Below are positions 51,073 through 60,629 of a stretch of 64,000 nt of DNA, piece by piece; position 1 is the stretch's first letter; each line of letters starts with the position of its first letter. This stretch comes from Haematobacter genomosp. 1 (GTDB lineage Bacteria; Pseudomonadota; Alphaproteobacteria; Rhodobacterales; Rhodobacteraceae), in assembly GCF_002196855.1 (NCBI RefSeq), contig NZ_NIPW01000007.1, forward strand, positions 124,001 to 188,000, given 5' to 3'. Made by a program: the position numbers and the translations under genes. Under the pieces are notes generated by a model, which worked only from the letters and a program-made list of their open reading frames with translations, searched no databases and had not been told where the DNA came from.

Positions 51073-52788
51073 TCAGGCCGCGCGCCAGGGCAGGACGCCG
51101 CCCGGCAATCGCGCCCGGCAGGCGTCCAGCATCAGCGCGAGCAGCAGAACCAGCGCGACCGACAGCACCGCCACCGCGGCGGCGCCTGTCGAATTGCCCT
51201 CATACTGGAGCGAGAACACCATGACGCCCAGCGTCTCGTTCCCGCTCGACCACAACAGGGCGGAGAGGGTGAGTTCGTTCAGCGCGGTCATCATCACCAG
51301 CATCCCCCCCGCCGCCGCCGCGGGCAGCAGGAGCGGCGCCGTGATCCGCGTCATACGGGCGACCACGCCCCCACCCGCGATCCGCGCCGCCTCGTCCAGC
51401 GCAGGCTCCACCGCTTCCGCGGCCGCGACGACAGGGCGCAGCACCAACGGCAGGAAACGCGCAAGATAGGCGATGAGCAGCAGCGCCCATGTCCCGTAAA
51501 GCGAACCGATCACCGGCAGCGGTTTCAGGAAGGTCAGGATCATCGCCAGCGCCACCACCGTGCCCGGCACCACCCAGGGCGCATCCACCAGCCAGTCCAA
51601 CACCCGGACGACCGGGTCGCGCAGCGTGACCTTCAGGAAGGCGAAGGGGATCGCCACCGCCGCCACGATCACCGCAGCACTGCCCGACAGAAGAACCGAA
51701 TTGGCAAAGGCGCGCCGCACGGCCGGATTGGCCAGCGCCTCGGTGAAGTTGGCAAGTGTCGCGGTCTCCGGCCCGAAAGGCACACCGAGCGCGGGCGAGA
51801 GCGCGGTGGCCAGCAGCGCCAGCATCGGCAGCACCGCGATGGTCCCGAGCAGCAGCCACAGCCCCGCCGCCAGCAGATGCGCCAGGGCCGGCGGCAGGGC
51901 AAAGGGCGCCATGACCGCCCCGCGGGCAAGCGGCACCGTCAGCCGCCGGAGCACCAGCGCCCGCAGCGCCAGAGCCGCCAGCGCGATGACGACAAGGATC
52001 AGCGCCAGCACCGCCACCTGCCCCGCCACGCCCGGCCCGAAGCCGTTCAGCCGCTGATAGATGAGCGTCGTGAGCACCGGAAACCGGCCCGGTATGCCGA
52101 GCAGTGCCGGAACGCCGAAATTGCCGATGGCGGCGGCGAATGCCAGAACCCCCGCCGCCAGAACGCTCGGCAGCAGCGGCGGCAGCACGATCCGCGCGAT
52201 CACCCGGCCCCGGCCGGCACCCGCGATGCGCGCAGCCTCCACCAGATCCTGCGGCAGTTGAGCCAGCGCCGCGCGGACGGCGATGAAGACGAGCGGCATG
52301 TGCTCGATCCCCATGACGAGCGCGATACCCCCGCCTGAATAGAGCGGGTTCGGCGTTCCCGGCGCGGGCGCGAGCCCTAGCGGGCCGAGGATGGGCGAAC
52401 CGCTTCCCACCAGACCGATCCATGCGAGCGCCGTCGTCTGCGACGGCACGATGAGCGGTGAAAGCGCGAGAAAGCTCATCGCCACCCGGCCCCTGAGCGC
52501 GAACAGCCCCGTCGCCAGCGCGAGCGCAACGCCGAGCACGACCGAGATCACCACCGAGGCGGCGGAGACGCCGAGTGTGTTCATCACCGCCGGGAGCGTG
52601 GCCCGCGCCGTCAGCACATCCCGCATCAGGCCGAGCGGCGCGCCGTCCCGACCCGGCGCCAGCGCCTCAACGAAAAGCCGCATCAGCGGCCAGAGCGACA
52701 GCACCCCGACATAAAGGGCCACGCAGAGCACGATGGCGTGGCGCGCGAGCAGCCCCGTGGCCGGCGCGCGCAGTGTCTCAACCGCCAT
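51073..52788 (-). CDS. Fused ABC permease of the Fbp/Afu iron/phosphate-ester family
   Basis: 571-aa permease with about 12 helices formed by two fused BPD domains. The two EAA loops read VEAARIAGAGRGRVIARIVLPPLLPS and DEAARIAGGGVVARMTRITAPLLLP. The start ATG at 52788 overlaps the binding-protein gene by 11 bases, so the two are coupled. An upstream in-frame extension would be Arg-rich and lies inside the binding-protein gene, so it was rejected. Relatives move Fe3+, hexose phosphates (AfuB) or 2-aminoethylphosphonate. Neighbouring phosphatase and metallo-hydrolase genes favour a phosphorylated organic cargo over iron, but this is inference. Confidence 0.9.
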   Translation of the reverse strand: MAVETLRAPATGLLARHAIVLCVALYVGVLSLWPLMRLFVEALAPGRDGAPLGLMRDVLTARATLPAVMNTLGVSAASVVISVVLGVALALATGLFALRGRVAMSFLALSPLIVPSQTTALAWIGLVGSGSPILGPLGLAPAPGTPNPLYSGGGIALVMGIEHMPLVFIAVRAALAQLPQDLVEAARIAGAGRGRVIARIVLPPLLPSVLAAGVLAFAAAIGNFGVPALLGIPGRFPVLTTLIYQRLNGFGPGVAGQVAVLALILVVIALAALALRALVLRRLTVPLARGAVMAPFALPPALAHLLAAGLWLLLGTIAVLPMLALLATALSPALGVPFGPETATLANFTEALANPAVRRAFANSVLLSGSAAVIVAAVAIPFAFLKVTLRDPVVRVLDWLVDAPWVVPGTVVALAMILTFLKPLPVIGSLYGTWALLLIAYLARFLPLVLRPVVAAAEAVEPALDEAARIAGGGVVARMTRITAPLLLPAAAAGGMLVMMTALNELTLSALLWSSGNETLGVMVFSLQYEGNSTGAAAVAVLSVALVLLLALMLDACRARLPGGVLPWRAA

Positions 52789-53755
52789 AGATCGCCGCGA
52801 ATTCTTCCTTGTTGGCCTGATCCTCCGCCCGCATCTTGGCCGGGTCTGCCTCAAGGATGGTGAGCCGGTCGGCGGAGGGATAGCCCTCCGGCGCGGCAAG
52901 GCCGGACAGCACCGGGAAATAGCCCTGCGCCACCGACTGCTCCTGCGCCTTGCGGGACAACTGCCAGTCCACGAATGTCTTGGCCGCCGCGACGGCATCG
53001 CTATCCTTCAGGATGGCGACAGGCTGGGAGATGACGGAGACGCCGTCCTCCGGCCAGACGAAATCCACGGGCGAGCCCTTCTTCTTCGCGTTCATCGCCA
53101 TGTATTCGACGATGACACCATAGGCCTTCTCGCCCCGCGCCACGGCCTCGATCACCGTGCCGTTGCCCTGCCCGGCGACAGCGCCTTCCTTGGCCAGCGT
53201 CTCATACCAGTCCCAGCCGAAGGCGGGTTGCGCCACCATGGTGCCGACGTGGATGGCCGCCGCCCCGGAATAGAGCGGGCTCGGCATGATGAGGCTTTTC
53301 GCCACCTCCGGCTGCGCCAGATCGGCCCAGCTTTTCGGCGGGGTCTGCACCAGCATGGTGTTGTAGACGATGCCCGTGGTGATGAGCTTCGTGCCGAAAT
53401 AGGTCATGTCCGGGTCAACGAGCGCGGGCGGCACGTCCTTCACCGGCGCATCGGTATAGGCCAGCAGGCGACCGTCCTCCTTCAGCTGCGACATGGCGAC
53501 CGCATCGGCGATGAGCAGCACATCGGAGGGAGAGGAACCGGCGGCGAATTCTGCGGCGAGCTTCGCCATCAGCTCCGTCGTGCCGGAGCGGAAGATCTCC
53601 ACCGTGATCTCGGGATGGTCGGCGTTGAACGCGGCCACGACCTGGGCCATCTGGTCCTGCGGCTGGGAGGTATAGACGGTGATCGTCGTCTGCGCCGCCG
53701 CCACAGTCGGAAGGACGAGCGCGCAGGCGAAGGCAAGGGGACGAAGGGCGGTCAT
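52778..53755 (-). CDS. Fbp/Afu-type periplasmic binding protein
   Basis: 325-aa ABC binding protein with signal peptide MTALRPLAFACALVLPTVAAA. Motifs: TITVYTSQPQDQMAQVVAAFNADHPEITVEIFRSGTTELMAKLAAE, DVLLIADAVAMSQLKEDGRL, GTKLITTGIVYNTM and SQPVAILKDSDAVAAAKTFVDW. The YTS-xx-D start and the RSGTTEL stretch resemble AfuA and 2-aminoethylphosphonate-binding proteins more than the double-Tyr iron-binding FbpA; the YY iron motif near the C-terminus is not seen. It lies between the histidine phosphatase gene and the fused permease. Confidence 0.88.
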   Translation of the reverse strand: MTALRPLAFACALVLPTVAAAQTTITVYTSQPQDQMAQVVAAFNADHPEITVEIFRSGTTELMAKLAAEFAAGSSPSDVLLIADAVAMSQLKEDGRLLAYTDAPVKDVPPALVDPDMTYFGTKLITTGIVYNTMLVQTPPKSWADLAQPEVAKSLIMPSPLYSGAAAIHVGTMVAQPAFGWDWYETLAKEGAVAGQGNGTVIEAVARGEKAYGVIVEYMAMNAKKKGSPVDFVWPEDGVSVISQPVAILKDSDAVAAAKTFVDWQLSRKAQEQSVAQGYFPVLSGLAAPEGYPSADRLTILEADPAKMRAEDQANKEEFAAIYGG

Positions 53756-53812
53756 CGGGTTCTCTTTCTACGGAAGACTGCCGCGGGCCATAAGCCCGTC
53801 AGGCGGACGGTT

Positions 53813-54391
53813 TCATGACAGTTTCGTGCAATTCCAGTGACAATCCGCGCCCCTCCGCCATTCCACCACCTCGGCATTGCCGGGCCGGTCGAAGGGCCGG
53901 TCGGAAAGCATCGCGTGGATCTCCCGCGCCGTGCCGGAATGCGCGACGATGAGCACCGGGAACGGCCCCGCAATTTCCGCCAGAGCAGCCCAGATACGGG
54001 CGCGGAACGCCTCCGGCCCCTCGCCCCCCGGCGGGGTCGCCTCGCGGATCAGGAGGGAGCGGTCCTGCCCCTCCCAGGCCCCCCAGTTGCGCTCCTGCAA
54101 TCCCGCCAGCGGGACAAGCGGTGCGCCGGTCACTTCCGCGACCACCCGTGCGGTATCGGCGGCGCGGCGCAGGGGGGAATGCCAGATGGAAGCGATGGGC
54201 CGCCCGACCAGCCTGTCCGCCGCCGCGCGGGCCTGCGCCATGCCGTCTTCCGTCAACGGATCATCCGTCGAACCACCGATGACCTTCCGCCGGTTGCTCT
54301 CCGTCTGTCCGTGCCGGAGGAACAGAAGGGGCTGCCGGAGCAGCGGGAGGGCGGAAGCCGGTTCGATACAGGTCTCTGTCATGATCGTCAT
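53813..54391 (-). CDS. Histidine phosphatase family protein
   Basis: 192-aa member of the phosphoglycerate-mutase-like histidine phosphatases. Nucleophile His27 lies in LRHGQTESNR; IWHSPLRRAADTARVVAE supplies the second Arg, ERNWGAWEG the acid, and VAHSGTAREIHAML the second His. These enzymes remove phosphate from small phosphorylated compounds. It is encoded between the binding-protein gene and the MBL-fold gene of an Afu-type ABC operon, suggesting that it processes the imported compound. The ATG at 54391 has AGAAAGAG upstream; ATG 54382 is possible. Confidence 0.87.
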   Translation of the reverse strand: MTIMTETCIEPASALPLLRQPLLFLRHGQTESNRRKVIGGSTDDPLTEDGMAQARAAADRLVGRPIASIWHSPLRRAADTARVVAEVTGAPLVPLAGLQERNWGAWEGQDRSLLIREATPPGGEGPEAFRARIWAALAEIAGPFPVLIVAHSGTAREIHAMLSDRPFDRPGNAEVVEWRRGADCHWNCTKLS

Positions 54392-54745
54392 GCTCTTTCT
54401 CGCGCCATCATGCGCTGTTCAGCGGCGCTGCTGGCCAGTAGGTATGATCCGCGGGCCCGGGCAGATGTTCCGAAGCTCCTCGGCTGTTGCAAGGACAGCC
54501 CTGTTACACCGCTTCGCGGGCAGCGTCTCGGGCCGGGTTCCGCTGGCTCTGGCGTCATCCGGCGGATTGGGCGCCCTTCACGCCAGCGGCGCGGTTCGCC
54601 TCCGGCCCGCACCGCGACATGTCGCATTGCCCCTTTTGTCAACACGCGCACCCGCCGGGTTCGATGCAGCTTCCTGCCCTCCCCGCCCTTCAGCTGCACA
54701 GCCTGTTCCGAAGCGACCGGCAGCCCGGGAAAACCCCGCCACGGC
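54392..54745. other. Gap within the phosphatase/MBL operon
   Basis: About 350 bases between the MBL-fold gene and the histidine phosphatase gene on the same strand. A 103-codon minus-strand frame covers most of it but is Arg-rich with no recognisable domain and no good ribosome-binding site, so it was not called. It may contain a second promoter for the phosphatase-binding protein-permease part. Confidence 0.45.
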
Positions 54746-55861
54746 TCATGCGCCGACCTCTGCGCCCGCCCACTCCACCTGCCGTCCGGTGAACATCGGT
54801 CGCCCGAGCGCGACGGCCAGCGCCTGCGCCCGATCGGAGGTGCAGAAGGCGGGGATGGCGATGCGAGGAGCCACCGCCGCCATGAGCGCGCGAAGGCCCG
54901 TCAGCGTCGGATGAACGTTCCAGCGGCGGAAGTGCGCCCGCCCCTCGGCGACCTGTCGGGCGGCAGGCGTGCCCTCTGCCACATGGCCGGTGTAGATCAC
55001 CCGCGCCGTGTTCTCCGCCACGAACCGGGGCGCGAGCTGTTGCGTGACCCCGCGCTCCGCATTGGGGCCTGCGCCGATCATCACGCCCCGCGCGGGGCTG
55101 TCGGGCGTGAGCACAGCCGCCTCCCGCAGCAGGCGACCGATCCGGGCCTGACCGCCGGGCGTCAGCCAGCCCGCCGACTGGCCAAGGAGCCGCTCCCCCA
55201 CCTCGCGATGCGCGGCGCAGATGGCAACGGGGAGGCCGCTCTCCAGAAAGGCGAGCGCCATCTCCAGCCCCCGCCCGCCCGCAGGCGCGGGGAAGAGAAC
55301 CGGACCTGTCTCCGCCAGGACGAGCAAGTCCCGCCGCTGGTCCACCAGCGGTTCATCCGCCGCGCCATAGGAGGCGTCGAACAGCAGCACCTCCGCAGGC
55401 GGCGGCAGGGTACAGGCGAAAAGCGGGCTCTCCTCCGACATGTCGCCGGTATAGACGAGCCCCGATCTGCCGCCGAACCGCTGCCACACCGCGCCCGGCG
55501 CATGGCCGGAGGGGCCGGTCTCCACGCCGAGGCCGGCAATCCGCGAAGGCATGTCCTGCGCGCCCGCCACGACCGGATCGCGGGCCAGCGCGCGGGTGGG
55601 GGCGGTCGTGTAGAGCGACGGCCGACCGAGATGCGGCAAAAGCCCCACCCCGCCGGTATGATCGACATGGCCGTGGCTGAAGATCACCGCATCCACGCGG
55701 CCGACCCCGGTCACATCGGGCAGCGCCTCACCATCCGGTCCCCTGCCCAGATCGAGCAGCACACGGCCCGCCGCCGTCTCCAGAAGGAAACAGGCCGGAC
55801 CCTTCACGCCGATCCCCGACAGCGCCGTGAGCCTCATGCTCTCCCTCATGCCCCGGGTCAT
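54746..55861 (-). CDS. MBL-fold metallo-hydrolase with beta-CASP-like features
   Basis: 371-aa metallo-beta-lactamase-fold protein. The zinc motif is HGHVDHTGG (His63, His65, Asp67, His68), later ligands appear in PSGHAPGA and YTGDMSE, and a final His in VIYTGHVAEGTPAARQV. The long insertion between ~190 and ~300 and the order of motifs resemble the beta-CASP group, although nucleic-acid-specific motifs are not obvious. Its ATG overlaps the ABC ATPase stop (ATGA), placing it firmly in the transporter operon. Function could be hydrolysis of a phosphate ester or other ester of the imported substrate; RNA processing is the alternative. Confidence 0.8.
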   Translation of the reverse strand: MTRGMRESMRLTALSGIGVKGPACFLLETAAGRVLLDLGRGPDGEALPDVTGVGRVDAVIFSHGHVDHTGGVGLLPHLGRPSLYTTAPTRALARDPVVAGAQDMPSRIAGLGVETGPSGHAPGAVWQRFGGRSGLVYTGDMSEESPLFACTLPPPAEVLLFDASYGAADEPLVDQRRDLLVLAETGPVLFPAPAGGRGLEMALAFLESGLPVAICAAHREVGERLLGQSAGWLTPGGQARIGRLLREAAVLTPDSPARGVMIGAGPNAERGVTQQLAPRFVAENTARVIYTGHVAEGTPAARQVAEGRAHFRRWNVHPTLTGLRALMAAVAPRIAIPAFCTSDRAQALAVALGRPMFTGRQVEWAGAEVGA

Positions 55862-56949
55862 ACACCAAGCCCTTCCAGCACGGCGGAGACCTCCACCCCC
55901 TCGCGCGGCAGCACCCAGCCCCCGTCGATCCGCAGCTCCACCACCGCGCCGAGGGCAACCGGGCGGGGAAGGAGGACGTCTATCGTGCCGCCATCCTCTG
56001 CGCCGACGATCTCGCCCGTGGCGCGCCAGTCGCCGCCGCGAAAGGCGGTGTCATGCACGATCATGCGGATATCGCCCCCGCGGTCCACCGCCGTCACGTC
56101 ACGGCTGCGCAGGCATAGCCAGCCCGGTCCGCGGTCCGCCGCACCGGGAACGGAGAGGCGGCGCCCGGCCAGCGCCACCTCGCAGCGCCCGGCAGCCGCG
56201 CCGGTCACCGCCACCGGCACCGTCCGGCCCTTGCCGACGAAACGGGCGACCATCGGAGTGGCGGGACGGAAGCACAGCGCCTCCGGGCTGCCGGTCTGGG
56301 CGATGCGGCCCCGGTCCATGACCGCAACCTGCGTGGCCACCGCCATCGCCTCGTCCTGATCGTGGGTGACGAAGACGAATGTGGTGCGGGAGGCGGCATG
56401 GATGCGCCGGAACTCCGCCAGCATCGTCTCCCGCAGATGCGCGTCCAGATTGGCGAGCGGCTCGTCCAGCAGGATCAGCCCCGGCCGCATGGCGAGCGAC
56501 CGGGCGAGCGCCACCCGCTGCCGCTGCCCGCCTGACAGTTCATGCGGACGTCGCGCGTGAAAGCCCTGAAGCCCCACCATCTCCAGCGCTTCTCCGATCC
56601 GCCGCCGCTCCTCCGCCCGCCCAAGCCGCTGCAGCCTGAGACCGAAGCCGATGTTGCCTGCGACCGTCATATGCGGCCAGAGCGCGTAGGACTGGAACAC
56701 CATGCCAAGGCCGCGCGCCTCCGGCGGCACAAAGCTCCCCGTCCCCGCCACCGCATGGCCGCCCAGCCGGATTTCCCCCGCATCGGGCCGTTCAAGCCCC
56801 GCGATCAGCCGTAGCAGGGTGGTCTTGCCGCAGCCCGAAGGCCCGAGCAGGGCAAAGAACGCGCCCTCCGGCACGTGAAGCGAAACATCATCCACCGCGG
56901 GAGAGGCGCCGAAGCTGCGGGTGACGGCGCGAAGATCAATCGTTGTCAT
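55858..56949 (-). CDS. ABC transporter ATPase, Fbp/Pot/Afu type
   Basis: 363-aa ATPase: Walker [10 protein letters not shown] near 36-44, [18 protein letters not shown], signature [15 protein letters not shown], and Walker [20 protein letters not shown], followed by [32 protein letters not shown]-terminal TOBE-like region is seen from ~residue 235 ([14 protein letters not shown] to the end). The ATG at 56949 follows CAGGAG. It is the first gene of the minus-strand transporter operon and overlaps the MBL gene. It powers the fused permease encoded 3 kb downstream. Confidence 0.92.
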   Translation of the reverse strand: MTTIDLRAVTRSFGASPAVDDVSLHVPEGAFFALLGPSGCGKTTLLRLIAGLERPDAGEIRLGGHAVAGTGSFVPPEARGLGMVFQSYALWPHMTVAGNIGFGLRLQRLGRAEERRRIGEALEMVGLQGFHARRPHELSGGQRQRVALARSLAMRPGLILLDEPLANLDAHLRETMLAEFRRIHAASRTTFVFVTHDQDEAMAVATQVAVMDRGRIAQTGSPEALCFRPATPMVARFVGKGRTVPVAVTGAAAGRCEVALAGRRLSVPGAADRGPGWLCLRSRDVTAVDRGGDIRMIVHDTAFRGGDWRATGEIVGAEDGGTIDVLLPRPVALGAVVELRIDGGWVLPREGVEVSAVLEGLGV

Positions 56950-57012
56950 ACGGTCTCCTGTCAGCGCCGGCACATATAACACCGGCATGACAGCTCTGTG
57001 ACAGGGCGCGAT

Positions 57013-59022
57013 CTACGTGCCGGCCAGCAGCGCTCTCACCCGCCGGTTCAGCTGCTCCATGTCGAAGGGCTTGGTCAGGATCTGCATCCCCCGCTCCAGA
57101 TCGCCGTGATGCAGCACGGCCTGCTCCGCATAGCCGGTGATGAAAAGGATGCGGAGATCCGGCCGCACCCTCCGTGCCGCATCGGCCACCTGCCGCCCGT
57201 TCATGCCGCCCGGCAGGCCGACATCCGTCACCAGCAGGTCGATGGGCCGGTCGGAGCCAAGGATCTGCATGGCCTTCGCACCATTGGCAGCCTCCAGCAC
57301 GATATACCCTTCATCCTCCAGCCGCTCCGTCGTCATCATGCGGATGAGTGGCTCGTCATCGACGACGAGGATCGTGCCTGCGGTCGAGCCCGCCGCGGTC
57401 TCCGCCGCGACCGGTGTCCCCGTGTCCACCACCTGCCCGGGCGCCATGTCGCGGCGCGGCAGATAGACGGTGATGGTGGTGCCCCGGCCCGGCGCGGTCT
57501 CCAGACCCAGACCCCCGCCGGACTGCCCCGCGAAACCATAGACCATGGAAAGGCCGAGCCCCGTTCCCTGCCCCATCGGCTTTGTGGTGTAGAAGGGTTC
57601 GAAAGCGTGGGCGGCGATCTCCTCCGTCATGCCCGTCCCGGTGTCGGAGACGCTGAGCGCCACGTAATCGCCGGGTTTCAGCCCATGGCGGGGCGCGTCC
57701 TGCGCGCCCAACCGCGCATTGGCGGTGCGGATGACGAGGCTCCCGCCATGGGGCATGGCATCCCGCGCATTGACGCAGAGGTTGAGCAGCGCGCTTTCCA
57801 GCTGTCCCGGATCGGCAAAGGTCGTCCAGAGCGCCCCTGCGCGCTCCATCTTCACGGTGACCTGCGGCCCCACGCTTCGCCCGATGAGGTCGAGCATCCC
57901 TTCCGCCAACAGGTTCACGTCGAGCGGGCTGGGGTCGAGGGTCTGGCGGCGGGAATAGGCAAGCAGGCGCTGGGTCAGCGCCGTCGCGCGCCGCGTCGCC
58001 GTCAGCGCGCCGGAGACATAACGCTCCAGATCGTCGAGCCGCCCCTGCGCCAGCCGCTGGGACAGCATCTCGAGACTGCCGCCGATCCCCGCGAGCAGGT
58101 TGTTGAAGTCATGCGCGATGCCGCCGGTGAGCTGGCCCACCGCCTCCATCTTCTGGCTGTGGCGGAGTGTTTCCTCCAGCGCCATGAGCTCGGAGGTCCG
58201 CTCCTCCACCCGTTGCTCCAGAGTGGCGTTGAGCCGCGCCAGCGCCGCCTCCGCGAGTCGCTGCTCGGTGATGTCGTGAAAGAACACCGCCACCTGGCCA
58301 CGGCTCCGCGGCTCCAGCCGCAGCGCCGTCAGCTCCAGATAGCGCCCCGTCGCGACGAGTTCCTGCTGAAACCTGATCGGCTCGCCCGTCCGCAGAACCG
58401 CGCCGTAGCGTTCGACCCAGGCATCCGCTTCATCCCCCACCATCTCGCGCAGCTTCCGGCCCACGACATTTGGAATCCCGGCATGGCGGGCATAGGCGGC
58501 ATTGGCGCGGATATGGACATAGTCGCTGTCCGGCCCGTGCGGCCCGTCGAAGAACTGGATGATGCAGAACCCCTCGTCGATGGAATCGAACAGCCATTCG
58601 TAGAAGGCTTCGCTCTCGTTCCGCAGTTTCTGCGCCAGCACCCTGTCGGTGACATCCGCCCCCTCGACAAAGATGCCGGTCACCCGCTCCTCGGCGTCGC
58701 GGAGCGGCTGATAGACGAAATCGAGATAGCGTGTCTCTCGCGGCCCGCCGGGCACGACCTGCATCTCATAGCGTGCGGCATCGGCGCGATAGGGCATGCC
58801 GGTGCGGTACACCTCATCCAGAATGTCCAGAAAGCCCTGTGCCGCCGTTTCGGGCAACCCTTCCGCCACTGTCAGGCCGAGCACCTCGCGCTCCCCGATC
58901 AGCTTCTGATAGCTGGGATTGGTCAGTTCGAAGCGATGGTCCGGCCCGGACAGGAGCGCCATGAACGTGGGCGCCTGCTCGAACATCCGGGCAAGCACGG
59001 GGTTGAGGGTGGATCTGGTCAT
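57013..59022 (-). CDS. PAS-domain hybrid histidine kinase with receiver
   Basis: 669-aa soluble hybrid sensor kinase without transmembrane helices. Two PAS domains lie at ~8-130 and ~138-255 ([47 protein letters not shown]), then a short coiled coil. The kinase core has phospho-acceptor His304 in [12 protein letters not shown]-box [11 protein letters not shown] and G-box [17 protein letters not shown]-terminal receiver has Asp600 ([11 protein letters not shown]) and KPF. The HDFNN H-box group often works in general stress or light/redox signalling. The ATG at 59022 starts the first PAS domain. No output regulator is adjacent. The signal is unknown. Confidence 0.9.
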   Translation of the reverse strand: MTRSTLNPVLARMFEQAPTFMALLSGPDHRFELTNPSYQKLIGEREVLGLTVAEGLPETAAQGFLDILDEVYRTGMPYRADAARYEMQVVPGGPRETRYLDFVYQPLRDAEERVTGIFVEGADVTDRVLAQKLRNESEAFYEWLFDSIDEGFCIIQFFDGPHGPDSDYVHIRANAAYARHAGIPNVVGRKLREMVGDEADAWVERYGAVLRTGEPIRFQQELVATGRYLELTALRLEPRSRGQVAVFFHDITEQRLAEAALARLNATLEQRVEERTSELMALEETLRHSQKMEAVGQLTGGIAHDFNNLLAGIGGSLEMLSQRLAQGRLDDLERYVSGALTATRRATALTQRLLAYSRRQTLDPSPLDVNLLAEGMLDLIGRSVGPQVTVKMERAGALWTTFADPGQLESALLNLCVNARDAMPHGGSLVIRTANARLGAQDAPRHGLKPGDYVALSVSDTGTGMTEEIAAHAFEPFYTTKPMGQGTGLGLSMVYGFAGQSGGGLGLETAPGRGTTITVYLPRRDMAPGQVVDTGTPVAAETAAGSTAGTILVVDDEPLIRMMTTERLEDEGYIVLEAANGAKAMQILGSDRPIDLLVTDVGLPGGMNGRQVADAARRVRPDLRILFITGYAEQAVLHHGDLERGMQILTKPFDMEQLNRRVRALLAGT

Positions 59023-59201
59023 TCTCTCACATGTCGGGAAGGCATCGCCCCCCGGATGGAGAGGCCGATGCGACTCATCGCATGGTACCGCAGGGAAAGC
59101 GATGAGGACGTGACGGCGCCGGTTTGCCTCATCCCGGGCACGCTGTCGTCCCCCTCCCCCCGCCAGTACATGTCGCAGCGATGCGTGCGGACAAGGGAGC
59201 A

Positions 59202-60629
59202 TCAGCGCCAGATATCGGCGTCCACGCCCTTCGCGATCTCCGGGTGTTCTCCAAGATGGAACCGGGGTTCCTCACCGCTGCGCCGCTGCGAGAAGTAATG
59301 CCGCGTGAGCGTCACCACCGTCCCCGACAAGGCAACGATCGCGACAAGGTTGATCGTCGCCATGAGCCCCATGGAGGCATCCGCAAGGTTGAACACCGTC
59401 GCGACCGCCTGCACCGCCCCCCAGACCACCATGGCCAGCACGAGCACCCGCAGGGTCATGAACCCCGCCCGGTTGCCAAGCCCCAGAAACGTCATCGCCA
59501 TTTCCGAATAGGCGTAGTTGCCGATGATGGAGGTGAAAGCGAAGAAGAAGATCGCTATGGCGATGAAATGCGGGCCGAACCAGCCCACCTGCTCCGCCAT
59601 CGCCGCCTGCGTCAGTTGCGTGCCCGTCAACTCTCCGCCCGGCACATAGGCGGCCGACAACAGGATCATCACCGCCGTGCAGGTGCAGACCACGATCGTG
59701 TCCACAAAGACGCCGAGCGACTGCACGAACCCCTGGCTGGACGGGTGGTGCGGCACCGGTGTCGCCGCCGCGGCGATGTTGGGGGCGGATCCCATCCCCG
59801 CCTCGTTGGAGAACAGGCCCCGCCGCACCCCGTTCATGAGCGCCGCCGTCATGGAGCCCGCCACCCCGCCCGCCATCTCGCCATAGCCGAAGGCATTCCG
59901 CACGATATGGCCCAACATCGACGGCACCGCGCCCGCGTTCATCGCCAGAACGAACAGCGCCATCAGCAGGTACAGCCCGGCCATCACCGGCACCACGTAT
60001 TCGGCAACCTTGGCGATCTGCCGGATACCGCCGAAGATCACGATGGCGGTAAGCACCGCCAGTCCGATCCCGGTGCCCATCTTCGGCACGCCGAAGGCCC
60101 CCACCATGGCGTCGGCCACCGAATTGGCCTGAACCGCGTTGAACACCAGCCCGAAGGACAGGATGAGGCAGACGGAGAACACCGCCCCCAGCCACGGCAG
60201 CCCCAGCCCCCGCGCGATGTAGAAGGCAGGTCCCCCGCGATAGACGCCGTTCCTGACGCCGGGGCGCTCATGCACCTTGTAAAGCTGCGCCAGCGTCGAT
60301 TCCGCATAGGCCGTCGCCATACCGACAAAGGCCACGACCCACATCCAGAAGATCGCTCCCGGCCCGCCGAGATTCAGCGCCACCGCGACCCCCGCGATAT
60401 TCCCCGTCCCCACGCGGGAGGCGAGCGAGGTGCAGAGCGCGGCGAAGGGGGAGATGCCCTCCCTGTCGGTCGCAGGCGCGGCGGTGATGACGCGGAACAT
60501 CTCGCCGAAGTGGAACACCTGCTGGAACCGCAGACGGATGGAGAAGAAAAGGCCCACCGCCAGCAATCCATAGACCAGCACATATTGCCAGAAGATCGTG
60601 TTCAGAAAGTCGATGACGCTATCGAGCAT
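59202..60629 (-). CDS. Alanine/glycine:cation symporter (AGCS family)
   Basis: 475-aa membrane transporter with ~10-11 helices. Family signatures: FQQVFHFGEMFRVI, ALCTSLASRVGTGNIAGVAVALNLGGPGAIFWMWV, AESTLAQLYKVHE, NGVRRGLFSNEAGMGSAPNIAAAA, QSLGVFVDTIVVCTCTAVMIL and FTSIIGNYAYSEMAMTFLG. It takes up alanine or glycine with Na+ or H+. It is transcribed in the same direction as the hybrid kinase 179 bases downstream. No glycine-riboswitch-like GGAGAG tandem was seen in the 5' region, so control is unknown. Confidence 0.92.
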   Translation of the reverse strand: MLDSVIDFLNTIFWQYVLVYGLLAVGLFFSIRLRFQQVFHFGEMFRVITAAPATDREGISPFAALCTSLASRVGTGNIAGVAVALNLGGPGAIFWMWVVAFVGMATAYAESTLAQLYKVHERPGVRNGVYRGGPAFYIARGLGLPWLGAVFSVCLILSFGLVFNAVQANSVADAMVGAFGVPKMGTGIGLAVLTAIVIFGGIRQIAKVAEYVVPVMAGLYLLMALFVLAMNAGAVPSMLGHIVRNAFGYGEMAGGVAGSMTAALMNGVRRGLFSNEAGMGSAPNIAAAATPVPHHPSSQGFVQSLGVFVDTIVVCTCTAVMILLSAAYVPGGELTGTQLTQAAMAEQVGWFGPHFIAIAIFFFAFTSIIGNYAYSEMAMTFLGLGNRAGFMTLRVLVLAMVVWGAVQAVATVFNLADASMGLMATINLVAIVALSGTVVTLTRHYFSQRRSGEEPRFHLGEHPEIAKGVDADIWR

